Source: Tropicimonas_B omnivorans (GTDB lineage: Bacteria; Pseudomonadota; Alphaproteobacteria; Rhodobacterales; Rhodobacteraceae). From it: a stretch of 64,000 bases of DNA. Below, piece after piece: positions 16,684 to 24,829 of the stretch (position 1 is the stretch's first letter; every line of letters starts with the position of its first letter). Under the pieces are notes generated by a model. It did no database searches. It saw nothing but the letters and a program-made list of their open reading frames with translations, and was not told the DNA's origin. The DNA lies in the NCBI RefSeq assembly GCF_031846565.1, contig NZ_JAVRHL010000004.1:186001-250000 (forward strand). Reading direction: 5' to 3'. A program made the translations under genes and the position numbers.

Positions 16684-18138
16684 ATGACGACCGACAGCGC
16701 AGCCCCGTTCGATGTCTTCGAGGCGGAGATCGCAGGCCTCGGACGCGAGGGAGTGCGCAGCGGCGTCATCGGTGACGGGACCAGTTTCGAGACGCCCTTC
16801 GGCACGAAATCCATGATCTATGCGGACCACGTTGCGTCCGGCCGCGCCCTGATGCCGGTGGAGCGGTTCGTGATGGAGAAGGTCCTGCCGATCTACTCCA
16901 ACAGTCACACCGAAGCGTCGCATTGCGGCCGTCAGATCACCCGCATGCGCAAGGCGGCGCGCGATGTCGTGGCGCGCGAAACGGGCGCTGGCGACGGCGA
17001 TCACGTCGTCTTCTGCGGCAATGGCGCCACGGCCGGCCTGAACCGCCTCGTCCTGCTCCTGCGCTGCGCCGAGCGGGTGGCGTCCGGCGAGCGCGTCGTC
17101 GTCCTGATCGGCCCGTACGAGCACCATTCGAACATCCTGCCCTGGCGGGAGAGCGGGGCCGAGGTGATCGAGATCGTCGAGGCGCCCGGGGGCGGCCCCG
17201 ATCTCGGGGCGCTGACGGAGGAGCTGGACGCGGCGCGGGACGCCGATCTGGTCGTCGGCGCCTTTTCCGCCGCCTCGAACGTCACCGGCCGCCTCTCCCC
17301 GGTCGCCGAGGTGACGCGGCTCCTGAAGTCCTTCGGCGCGCTTGCGATCTGGGATTATGCCTGCGGCGCCCCCTACCTTCCGATGTCCATGACCCCGGAA
17401 GAGGACGCGCCGATCGACGCCATCGTGTTCTCGCCGCACAAGTTTCTCGGCGGGCCGGGGGGCTCCGGCGTTCTCGTCCTGCGCCAGGATCTGGATCACG
17501 GCCAGCGGCCCACGGCGCCCGGCGGCGGCACGGTGTCCTTCGTTTCGCCCTGGTCGCACACGTATCTTCCCTCCCTTGCGGCGCGCGAAGAGGCCGGCAC
17601 CCCGGACGTGATCGGGGATATCCGCACGGCGCTGGCGCTTCTGGTGAAACGCGCCATCGGGCAGGACCGCATCGCCCGTCAGGACGAGGCGCTCAGGCAG
17701 AAGGCGCTCGCGGCGTGGGCGGGCCTTCCGGGCCTCCATCTCATGGGCCAGGAGGCAAGCGTGCCTGCGTTGCCGATCTTTTCCTTCCAGATCTTCGACG
17801 GGGAGGCACAGGTCCATCCACAGCTCGTCACTCGGATGCTGTCGGACCATTTCGGCGTTCAGGCGCGCGGCGGGTGCGCCTGCGCCGGGCCCTATGCGCA
17901 CCGCCTGCTCCGGATCGATCAGGCGGCCTCGGAAGTGCTCGAGGGGCGTCTGAGCCGGGGGGAGGAACTGGCCAAGCCCGGCTGGACGCGTCTCTCCCTG
18001 CACTGGGCGCACCGGGAGGAAGAGGTGGACGCGATCCTCGCCGCGGTGCGGAACGTCGTGCTGAACGCGCGCGAGCTTGCCGGCGGCTACAGCGCGGACC
18101 CCGCCACGGCCCGGTTCACACCGTCCAAAGCCGCCTGA
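16684..18138 (+). CDS. class V aminotransferase / cysteine desulfurase-like PLP enzyme
   Basis: 484 aa from the ATG at 16684 (GGAGGTG 7 bp upstream; an in-frame GTG at 16675 overlaps that site). Fold-type I, class V: SNSHTEASH near residue 73, Asp224 (WDYA) holding the PLP ring nitrogen, and the Schiff-base Lys253 after His252 (SPHKFLGGPG). A Cys-rich loop at 398-400 (ARGGCACAGPY) occupies the place of the SufS catalytic cysteine, so sulfur or selenium abstraction is possible. However, no Fe-S or thiolation genes are nearby. A LysR regulator follows on the same strand. The physiological substrate is unknown. Confidence 0.8.
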   Translation: MTTDSAAPFDVFEAEIAGLGREGVRSGVIGDGTSFETPFGTKSMIYADHVASGRALMPVERFVMEKVLPIYSNSHTEASHCGRQITRMRKAARDVVARETGAGDGDHVVFCGNGATAGLNRLVLLLRCAERVASGERVVVLIGPYEHHSNILPWRESGAEVIEIVEAPGGGPDLGALTEELDAARDADLVVGAFSAASNVTGRLSPVAEVTRLLKSFGALAIWDYACGAPYLPMSMTPEEDAPIDAIVFSPHKFLGGPGGSGVLVLRQDLDHGQRPTAPGGGTVSFVSPWSHTYLPSLAAREEAGTPDVIGDIRTALALLVKRAIGQDRIARQDEALRQKALAAWAGLPGLHLMGQEASVPALPIFSFQIFDGEAQVHPQLVTRMLSDHFGVQARGGCACAGPYAHRLLRIDQAASEVLEGRLSRGEELAKPGWTRLSLHWAHREEEVDAILAAVRNVVLNARELAGGYSADPATARFTPSKAA

Positions 18139-18314
18139 GGCCACGTCCGTCCGCCGCCCGTACGGGCCCGAGCAACCTGCGCGAGGCCGCGCGCGGCGCG
18201 GCACTCTTGCGCGCTTCCCGGTGCCGCGCGGCTTGAGATGCATCTCTGGACGTGCTTCGCTTGTCCTTGAATTCGTTCGACGGGTCAGGCCGGGCAGGAG
18301 CGTCAGGAGACGGG

Positions 18315-19226
18315 GTGAACCAGAAGCAGATCGAAGCGTTCCGCATGGTGATGCGTCACGGTACCGTCACCGGCGCCGCCAAGGCGCTGAGCGTGTCGCA
18401 GCCCGCCGTCAGCCGCCACATCGCGGATCTCGAGGCGTCCCTGGGTTTTCCTCTCTTGCTGCGGTTCGGCGGTCGCGTGGAGGCGACGCGGGAGGCGCAT
18501 GCCTTCTTCGCCGAAGTCGAGCGGATGTATTACGGCTTCGACCGGCTGGCACAGGAAGCGCAGAAAATCCGCGGCCACCAGCGCACGACCCTGCGCCTCG
18601 CATCGCTTCCCATGGCCTCGTTCGGACTGATTCCCGCCGCCGTCAGCGCGTTCGTCGCACGTCACCCCGGCGCCGAGGTGACCCATGACGTCCATACCTC
18701 GTCCCGCATCCTCGACCAGCTCTCCGCCCGGCAGATTGACATCGGACTGGCGCAGACCGTCGCGGCGCGGCCCGATGTGGAGGTCGTCGCGTCGTACACG
18801 ACGAAATGCGTGTGCGTCATGACGCGATCGGACCCGCTTGCGACCCGGGACGTGATCACGCCCGCGGATCTCGCGGGGCGCCCCCTTGTCGTTCTCAACC
18901 ATCGCACCGTGACCTACGGCTACGTGCTCCAGCGATTTGCTGAGGCTGGGGTCGCGCCCGATATCGTCGCCGAAACGCAGCCCTCCTATTCCGCCTGCGG
19001 CCTCGCGGCGCTCGGAGTTGGCATCGCGATCGTGGATCCCGTCACGTCCGGCGTCTTCGGGGAGGCCCTGACCTCGGTGGCCTTCGCGCCCGAGATTCCG
19101 TTCGACTTCCAGGTGCTGACGGCGCGCGATGCGCCCTTCTCCCGCGCGGCGGCCGCGTTTCTCGAGGATCTCACCTCCATTCTCGACGCGGATCCGCGCC
19201 TGTCCCGTCGCGGCGCCGGCGGCTAG
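18315..19226 (+). CDS. LysR family transcriptional regulator
   Basis: 303 aa from a GTG start at 18315, with AGGAGA 5 bp upstream; the frame is open further upstream but without a ribosome site. The N-terminal winged HTH covers residues about 3-62 (GTVTGAAKALSVSQPAVSRHIADLEASLG), followed by a linker helix and a periplasmic-binding-protein-like effector domain (about 90-295). The target is unknown. It lies 176 bp after the class V aminotransferase gene on the same strand and convergent with the broken EamA gene, overlapping it by 4 bp. Confidence 0.85.
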   Translation: MNQKQIEAFRMVMRHGTVTGAAKALSVSQPAVSRHIADLEASLGFPLLLRFGGRVEATREAHAFFAEVERMYYGFDRLAQEAQKIRGHQRTTLRLASLPMASFGLIPAAVSAFVARHPGAEVTHDVHTSSRILDQLSARQIDIGLAQTVAARPDVEVVASYTTKCVCVMTRSDPLATRDVITPADLAGRPLVVLNHRTVTYGYVLQRFAEAGVAPDIVAETQPSYSACGLAALGVGIAIVDPVTSGVFGEALTSVAFAPEIPFDFQVLTARDAPFSRAAAAFLEDLTSILDADPRLSRRGAGG

Positions 19227-20118
19227 CTCGATGCGCGGGCCGTCCCTGATCCGGCGGGCGGGCGGGCCTGCGAGGCAGGGCGGGGCCGGCTGCCGATCCA
19301 GACGCAGCCAAGGACGATGGCCGCGCCGAGAAGCTGGACGCCGGTCAGCGCCTGTCCGAGGATCGCCCAGCCGAGGAGAACCGCGGTCAGGGGCTCAGAA
19401 ATCCAAGCCCCGTGACGCCGGCGGGGCCGATCCGTTCGATCCCCCGAAACCAGAAGAAATAACTGAGCGCGGCGCCTGCGATGGCCAGCCACAGGAAGCC
19501 CGCGACATGGGCGAGGCTCGGGGCAGGGAGGGCCGGCTCGAAGATCAGCGCTGCGGGCAGGAGCAGCAGCCCGCCCGCCGTGAGCTGCCAGGCGGTGAAG
19601 GTCAGGGCGGGAACGTCGGGGCGCCACTTGCGCGTCAGGACGATTCCGGAGGCCATGGAGACCGACCCGATGAGCGCCGCGGCGATGCCGATGACGTCGG
19701 GATCAGCGTCCGGTCCGAGAACCAGCAGCGCAACGCCCCCGATTCCGACGATCGCCGCGCCGACGCCGCGCGCGGTGAGAGGTGTGCCGAGGACCGCCCG
19801 CGCCAGGATGAGCACGATCAGGGGCTGGATGGAGGTGAGCGTGGCCGCGAAACCGCCGGGCAACCGGTAGGCCGCTACGAAGAGAGCCGTCCAGAAGATG
19901 GAGAAGTTGAGCGCGCCGAGAATGGCGAGGCGTCCGAGCCAGCGCAGTGGCGGAAGCTGCCGGGTGACCAGCAGGAGCAAGAGCCCGGCGGGAAGCGCGC
20001 GCAGAACGGCGTCCGTCAGGGGGTAGCCGGGCGGCAGAAGCTCGGACGTGACGATGTAGGTGCTTCCCCACACCGCCGGGGCGGAGGCGGCAAGAAGGGT
20101 GTCGGACAGATTCGGCAT
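19223..20118 (-). pseudogene. EamA/RhaT-family (drug/metabolite) exporter, frameshifted
   Basis: The start is the ATG at 20118 (GGAGG upstream). The first frame encodes about 243 aa with eight or nine helices of a 10-TM EamA transporter and stops prematurely at 19387, just after GVTGLGFLSP. The missing C-terminal part (LTAVLLGWAILGQALTG...) continues without a gap in another frame down to 19223. Adding one base near 19387-19395 (AGCCCCTGACC read as AGCCC-N-CTGACC) restores the usual FLSPLTAVLLGW junction. This is either a real single-base deletion or an assembly error in a C-run. It is divergent from a MarR gene, with twin palindromes between them. Confidence 0.75.
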
Positions 20119-20131
20119 GTGATCCTCCATA

Positions 20132-20175
20132 TGTCTCGACGTCGAGATAGATACTTTTATCTTGGCGTCAAGATA
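20132..20175. promoter_or_regulatory. paired MarR-type operators
   Basis: Two 18-bp near-palindromes of the same form, TGTCTCGACGTCGAGATA (20132-20149) and TATCTTGGCGTCAAGATA (20158-20175), 26 bp apart centre to centre, fill the divergent gap between the EamA transporter and the MarR regulator. They share the scheme TATCTyGrCGTCrAGATA and probably mediate autoregulation and repression of the exporter. Confidence 0.7.
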
Positions 20176-20195
20176 AATTCGGGATATGCTGGGGC

Positions 20196-20690
20196 ATGGA
20201 TCAGGTGGATCGCATTCTTTCCCAATGGGGCTCCGAGCGTCCGGATCTGGACGTCTCGGCCATGGGCACATTCGGGCGGATGAAACGGCTCGTGGACCGC
20301 CTCTCGCTGGAACTGCTCAAGGTCTACAAGGCGCACGACCTGACGCCGGCCTCCTTCGACGTGCTCGCCACCCTGCGCCGCGCCGGACCGCCCTACGCGC
20401 TCACACCGTCCGCCCTGATCTCGTGGACGATGGTGGCTTCGGGCACGATGACCAACCGCCTCGATCGTCTCGAAGCGTCCGGGCTGGTGCTGCGGCAGGT
20501 CAATCCCGAGGACGGCCGCGGCTCGGTCGTCGCGCTGACGGACGAAGGGTTTGCGCTGATAGATGCTGTCGTGACCGAGCATGTCGCGAACCAGCACCGT
20601 CTGATGGAGGGCCTGCCGGAGGAGCTCCGCCCATCGCTGGATGAGGGGCTGCGGGTCTGGCTCGCGTCCTTCGAGGGGGGCGCGGACTGA
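20196..20690 (+). CDS. MarR family transcriptional regulator
   Basis: 164 aa, a winged-helix protein. The core wHTH spans about residues 45-140, with the recognition region MVASGTMTNRLDRLEASGLVLRQ and the wing NPEDGRGSVVALTDEG, which has the conserved Asp-x-Arg. It is divergent from the EamA exporter and sits next to two matching palindromes, a standard local repressor-exporter arrangement. It also lies upstream of the TRAP/molybdoenzyme operon on the same strand, but 339 bp away, so a role there is not supported. Confidence 0.88.
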   Translation: MDQVDRILSQWGSERPDLDVSAMGTFGRMKRLVDRLSLELLKVYKAHDLTPASFDVLATLRRAGPPYALTPSALISWTMVASGTMTNRLDRLEASGLVLRQVNPEDGRGSVVALTDEGFALIDAVVTEHVANQHRLMEGLPEELRPSLDEGLRVWLASFEGGAD

Positions 20691-21029
20691 ACGGGCTCCG
20701 CCTGCAGGGTGCCCGCTCATCGGAATGCGCTTTCCCGGGTGCCGTCAAATCACGCGTCATGCCTCTGAAACAATCGCCGGGCGGCAGCGCCCCGATCGCA
20801 GGCGCTGCCCGGGGCGCGGATCTCCTGCCCGGCGCGGGACCATGCGGCCCGATGTGGCCCCTGCAGCGCCGGGGCAGTCCGTGTTCCAGGCTCGATGGGG
20901 CAGGGTTGCACGGTTCGGGCATAACCTCCCGGTATGGCCCGATCCTCTAATTGTATTTGTAATTATCGCGAAGCTGGGTTGAGCTTCGTTACGTCAGCTT
21001 CACCGACCGTTCATGAAAGCGAGATCAAC
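20691..21029. other. 339-bp gene-free region before the second TRAP operon
   Basis: There is no credible gene on either strand. The distal part turns AT-rich around 20948-20970 (TAATTGTATTTGTAATTATC), the most likely location of the TRAP-operon promoter or operator. I see no clear -35/-10 pair. Confidence 0.4.
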
Positions 21030-22028
21030 ATGACCCATTCCAGGCGCCTCTTCCTTCTCGGCTCCGCCGCCGGACTTGCGGCCGTCTCCCTCGTGAGCGC
21101 CGCGACCGCGCAGGAACACACGCTTCGCGTCCATACCCTCGTGCAATCGCCGCACCCCTACAACGACATGGCCGCGGCCTTCAAAGAGCAGGTCGAGGAG
21201 GAGAGCGACGGGCGGATCGCCGTCGAGGTCTTCGACTCCGGACAGCTCGGCCAGGACCCCGCCGTCATCGGGGAGATGGGCTTCGGAACGATCGACATGA
21301 TGATCTCCACCACCTCGAACGCGGTGCAGAACGTTCCCGAATACGCGATCTTCACCATGCCCTATCTCTTCGAGGGGATGGATGACGTCCTGGCGAAGGT
21401 CGGCCCCGGCACTGCGCTGCACGACCATTTCCAGGCCGTCTATGACGAGCGCGGCGTCGGCCTGCACCTCCTCGCCCTCGGCGCGTCCGGCACGAGGAAC
21501 ATGTCCACCGCCGACACGATTGTCGAAGGGCCCGGGGACCTCTCCGGCCTGAAGATGCGCACCCCGCCCTCGCCGATGGACGCCGAGACGTGGTCCGCCT
21601 TCGGGATGCTGCCGGTCACGGTCGCCTGGGGCGAGCTCTACGCCGCCATGCAGACGGGCGTCGCCGACGCGATGGAGAGCTCCCTGCCGGGCTATTCCGG
21701 CTCCAAGCTCTACGAGGTCGCGCCGAACCTCGCGCTGACGGCGCACACCTTCCAGGTCAATCACACGTCGATCTCGCAGCGGACGTGGGACAAGCTTCCG
21801 GACGATCTGAAGACGGTCGTCGAAGAGGCGGCCATCTCGGCCAACGAATACGGTGTCGAGCAGTCCAAGATGTATGACGAGGAGCTCGTCGAGACGCTTC
21901 AGTCCGAGAACGGCGTGACCGTCACGCGGCCCGACCCGGCGGCCTTCATCGAGGTGCTGTCCCCGATCCAGGTCCAGCTTGCCGAGGATCTCGACCTCGT
22001 CGAGGAATACGAGCTGGTCACCCAGTAA
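21030..22028 (+). CDS. TRAP transporter substrate-binding protein (DctP-like), second system
   Basis: 332 aa from the ATG at 21030; the open frame extends upstream but without a signal peptide. The N-terminus has a twin-arginine motif (HSRRLFLLG) and a hydrophobic stretch ending SAATAQ, so export may be by Tat. DctP features include PYLFEGMDDVLAKVGPG, LSGLKMRTPPSPMDAETWSAFG and AMQTGVADAMESS. The ligand is unknown. It starts an operon that continues with dctQ, dctM and four catabolic genes. Confidence 0.88.
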   Translation: MTHSRRLFLLGSAAGLAAVSLVSAATAQEHTLRVHTLVQSPHPYNDMAAAFKEQVEEESDGRIAVEVFDSGQLGQDPAVIGEMGFGTIDMMISTTSNAVQNVPEYAIFTMPYLFEGMDDVLAKVGPGTALHDHFQAVYDERGVGLHLLALGASGTRNMSTADTIVEGPGDLSGLKMRTPPSPMDAETWSAFGMLPVTVAWGELYAAMQTGVADAMESSLPGYSGSKLYEVAPNLALTAHTFQVNHTSISQRTWDKLPDDLKTVVEEAAISANEYGVEQSKMYDEELVETLQSENGVTVTRPDPAAFIEVLSPIQVQLAEDLDLVEEYELVTQ

Positions 22029-22048
22029 GCCGCCCTTCGCGAATGCCC

Positions 22049-22076
22049 TCCGGCCGGTCCAGCGCGGCCGGCCGGA
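22049..22076 (+). other. intercistronic hairpin between dctP and dctQ of the second TRAP system
   Basis: A GC stem TCCGGCC (22049-22055) / GGCCGGA (22070-22076), with further GGCC pairing possible inside the loop. No U-tract. It is the counterpart of the hairpin in the first TRAP operon and probably sets dctP above dctQM expression. Confidence 0.5.
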
Positions 22077-22103
22077 CGGCCCCCCAACCCGGATCTTCAT
22101 CCC

Positions 22104-22574
22104 ATGCTGAACAGGATCGTCGACGGCGTGACCTGGGCCGTGCGGCTCTTCATGTGGCTCGGCTTCGCGGCCATGATCGCCACGGTCGCGCTCCAGGTGG
22201 TGGCGCGCAACATTCTGCAGACCTCCTTCATCTGGACCGGGGATGTCGCGCAGCTTCTCTTCGCGTGGCTGATCTTCATCGGCGCGGCGGTCGGTCTCAG
22301 GGTCGGCGCGCATTACCGGGTGGACATGATTCCGGACGGACGCCCCGCCATGCAACGCGCCGCCGAGATCATCGCGCTCGCGGCGGGTGTCTGCGTCGCC
22401 CTCATCCTGCTGATCCAGGGCTGGCAACTGGCCCAGGTGCGGGCCTCCGCCGACGTGCAGTCGCTCGGCATCTCCCGCTTCTGGATGTTCGCTCCCATGC
22501 CCGTCTCCGGCGCTCTCATGCTTCTCTACCTGGCCGAGATGGTCATCGCTCCGCGTGAGGGGGTCCGGCCATGA
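22104..22574 (+). CDS. TRAP transporter small permease (DctQ-like), second system
   Basis: 156 aa with four membrane helices and the DctQ pattern (ALQVVARNILQTSFIWTGDVAQLLFAWL). Its stop overlaps the start of the large permease gene by 4 bp (ATGA), so the two membrane subunits are translationally coupled. It follows the DctP gene after a 75-bp spacer containing a GC hairpin. Confidence 0.87.
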   Translation: MLNRIVDGVTWAVRLFMWLGFAAMIATVALQVVARNILQTSFIWTGDVAQLLFAWLIFIGAAVGLRVGAHYRVDMIPDGRPAMQRAAEIIALAAGVCVALILLIQGWQLAQVRASADVQSLGISRFWMFAPMPVSGALMLLYLAEMVIAPREGVRP

Positions 22575-23875
22575 ACCCTCTCGTCACGCTCCTTCTCAGC
22601 TTCTTCGTGCTGATCGGGTTTCGGGTGAATATCGGCTTCGCGCTGATCCTCTCCTCCGCCTTCGTCATCATCCTCGAGGACCTGCCGCTGATCTCGGCGG
22701 TGAACCAGATGTATGCCGGCATCGACAGCTTCACGCTGCTGGCCGTGCCGTTCTTCATGTTCCTCGGTCGGGTGCTGAACGCGGGCTCGATCACCGGGCG
22801 GCTGCTCGATGTCGCCGATGCGACGGTGGGACACGTGCGCGGCGGTCTCGGACACGTCAACGTCGTCGTGTCGATGATCTTCGCCTCCCTCTCGGGGTCT
22901 GCGGCGGCCGATACCGCCAGCGTGGGCTCGATCCTGATCCCGGCGATGAAGAAGGCGGGCTATCCCCCGGCCTTCGCGGCGGCCCTCACGGCGGCGTCCT
23001 CCACTCTCGGCGTCATCATCCCGCCCTCGATCATCCTCATCGTCTACGGCGCCTTCGGCAACGTCTCGATCGGAGCGCTCTTCGTCGGCGGCGTGCTTCC
23101 GGGCGCGCTCGTCGCGCTCTTCATGATGATCTACACCTACATTCTCGCGGTGAGGTACGGCTATCCGTCCAACCCCTTTCCGGGCGTGCGCGCGGCGGCG
23201 CGGACGGTGCTGCGGGGCTCCCCGCCGCTCCTCATCCCGGTCATCGTCCTCGGCGGCATCGTCGGCGGCATCTTCACTCCGACCGAAGGCGCCATCGCCG
23301 CCGTTCTCTGGGCGCTCTTCCTGACATACATCGTCTACCGCGATGCACCGCTGCGCCTCCTGCCGCGGATGCTCGCGGATGCGACCGTGGATTTCGCGAT
23401 CCCGATGTTCACCGTCGCAGGCGCCGGCATCTTCGGCTGGCTCATCGCCTATCTCGGCGCCGCGCGGCTGGTGGTGGACTTCATCATGGGCGTGACGCAG
23501 GACCCGACGCTCATCATGCTCCTGCTGATGGGCTTCCTGCTCCTCGTCGGCATGGTCCTCAATCCCATCTCGGCGGTCCTGATCTTCCTGCCGATCATCC
23601 AGGCGCTCGGCAACACGGCGGAGATGAACCCCGTCCATCTCGGCGTCGTGGCCACGATCACGCTGTCCGTCGGGCTGATCACGCCGCCTTACGGGATCTG
23701 TCTGCTTATCGCCTCGCAGATCGCCGGCGCCTCGCTCGGCAAATCCATGCTGGCGGCGGCGCCGATCTGCATGCTCACCATCCTTGTCGCGGTCCTGTCG
23801 CTCTGGATCCCCGATATCGTCCTGGGGCTGCCGAAGCTCCTCGTCCCCGAACTCTTCCCCGCAACCGGAGGCTAG
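22571..23875 (+). CDS. TRAP transporter large permease (DctM-like), second system
   Basis: 434 aa, about 12 helices, DctM family (SGSAAADTASVGSILIPAMKK and IIPPSIILIVYGAF segments). The gene overlaps dctQ by 4 bp and ends 4 bp before the DHDPS-like gene, so transport and catabolism are in one transcript. Substrate unknown; an amino acid derivative or other carboxylate is likely from the enzymes that follow. Confidence 0.9.
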   Translation: MNPLVTLLLSFFVLIGFRVNIGFALILSSAFVIILEDLPLISAVNQMYAGIDSFTLLAVPFFMFLGRVLNAGSITGRLLDVADATVGHVRGGLGHVNVVVSMIFASLSGSAAADTASVGSILIPAMKKAGYPPAFAAALTAASSTLGVIIPPSIILIVYGAFGNVSIGALFVGGVLPGALVALFMMIYTYILAVRYGYPSNPFPGVRAAARTVLRGSPPLLIPVIVLGGIVGGIFTPTEGAIAAVLWALFLTYIVYRDAPLRLLPRMLADATVDFAIPMFTVAGAGIFGWLIAYLGAARLVVDFIMGVTQDPTLIMLLLMGFLLLVGMVLNPISAVLIFLPIIQALGNTAEMNPVHLGVVATITLSVGLITPPYGICLLIASQIAGASLGKSMLAAAPICMLTILVAVLSLWIPDIVLGLPKLLVPELFPATGG

Positions 23876-23879
23876 ACCC

Positions 23880-24818
23880 ATGTCCCGCACGAACCCGACC
23901 GGCTCCTTCGTCGCTCTCGTCACGCCGATGAATGCCGATGGCAGCATCGACTTCGAGGGCTTCCGCACCCTCCTGAACTGGCACGCCGAGAACGGCACGA
24001 GCGCCGTTCTCATCATGGGCTCCACCGGGGAGGTCTCCATGCTCTCCCCCGAGGAGCGCAAGGCGATCATCACCGAGACGGTGAAGATGAAGCCCGGCAA
24101 CATGCAGATGTGGTACGGGATCACCGGCAACAACACCGCGACCACCATCGACTACGCCCGCTTCACCAAGGACGCCGGGGCGGACGGCGCGATCATGGCC
24201 GCGCCCGCCTATATCTGCGCCGACAACGACGCGATCGAGGACTACGCGAAGGAGGTGCTGGACAGCACCGACCTGCCGATGGGCTTCTACAACAACCCCC
24301 CGAGGGTGAAGACGGACCTTCACTGGGACAATCTTTTGCGGCTCGCCGATCATCCCAACATGGTCGTCCTGAAGGAATCCACCACGCGGGTCGGGCAGGT
24401 GGCGCAGGTCTGCGCCGGCGGCAAGGACCTCTCCGTGATGTGCTGCTGCTCCCCGAACCTCGGCCTCATCATCCCGACCATGGCGCTTGGCGGGCACGGC
24501 ACCGCGAACATGACCGGCAACATCATTCCGCAGGAAATGGCGACGATCTCGACCCCCTGGGCGACCGGCGAGGATGCCTTCGCCTGCCGCGAGACGTACC
24601 TTCGGATGCTCCCGATCCTCCATTTCGTCTATTCCGCCATCAACCCGGTGGCGCTGAAGACGATGATGCGGCAGATCGGTCTGCCCTCCGGCCCGCTCCG
24701 CAAACCGCTGCAGCCCGCCAAGCCCGAGATCCTGCAGAAAGGCCTCGATGCGTGGCAGGCGCTGGGGCTGGACGAGAAGTACGGTCTGCCCGTCAAATCC
24801 CGCCTCGCCGCGGAGTAG
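23880..24818 (+). CDS. dihydrodipicolinate synthase/N-acetylneuraminate lyase family protein
   Basis: 312 aa TIM-barrel class I aldolase/lyase. It has GSTGE (47-51) for the substrate carboxylate, the catalytic Tyr137 (GFYNNP) and Schiff-base Lys165 (VVLKEST). It is unlikely to be the housekeeping DapA because it sits in a TRAP catabolic operon. Enzymes of this family handle 2-keto acids or deaminate pyrroline-hydroxy-carboxylates (as in D-hydroxyproline catabolism). The FAD-dependent DadA-like enzyme in this operon would fit that idea, but no hydroxyproline epimerase is present. The reaction is left open. Confidence 0.8.
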   Translation: MSRTNPTGSFVALVTPMNADGSIDFEGFRTLLNWHAENGTSAVLIMGSTGEVSMLSPEERKAIITETVKMKPGNMQMWYGITGNNTATTIDYARFTKDAGADGAIMAAPAYICADNDAIEDYAKEVLDSTDLPMGFYNNPPRVKTDLHWDNLLRLADHPNMVVLKESTTRVGQVAQVCAGGKDLSVMCCCSPNLGLIIPTMALGGHGTANMTGNIIPQEMATISTPWATGEDAFACRETYLRMLPILHFVYSAINPVALKTMMRQIGLPSGPLRKPLQPAKPEILQKGLDAWQALGLDEKYGLPVKSRLAAE

Positions 24819-24829
24819 AAGGAGGCGCC

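Noticed and set aside
24110..24829. In-frame upstream extension of the molybdoenzyme gene to 982 codons, overlapping the DHDPS-like gene
   Set aside because: The extra 240 residues are Arg/Gly/His-rich out-of-frame sequence of the DHDPS-like gene; a GGAGG-preceded ATG at 24830 gives the normal family start.
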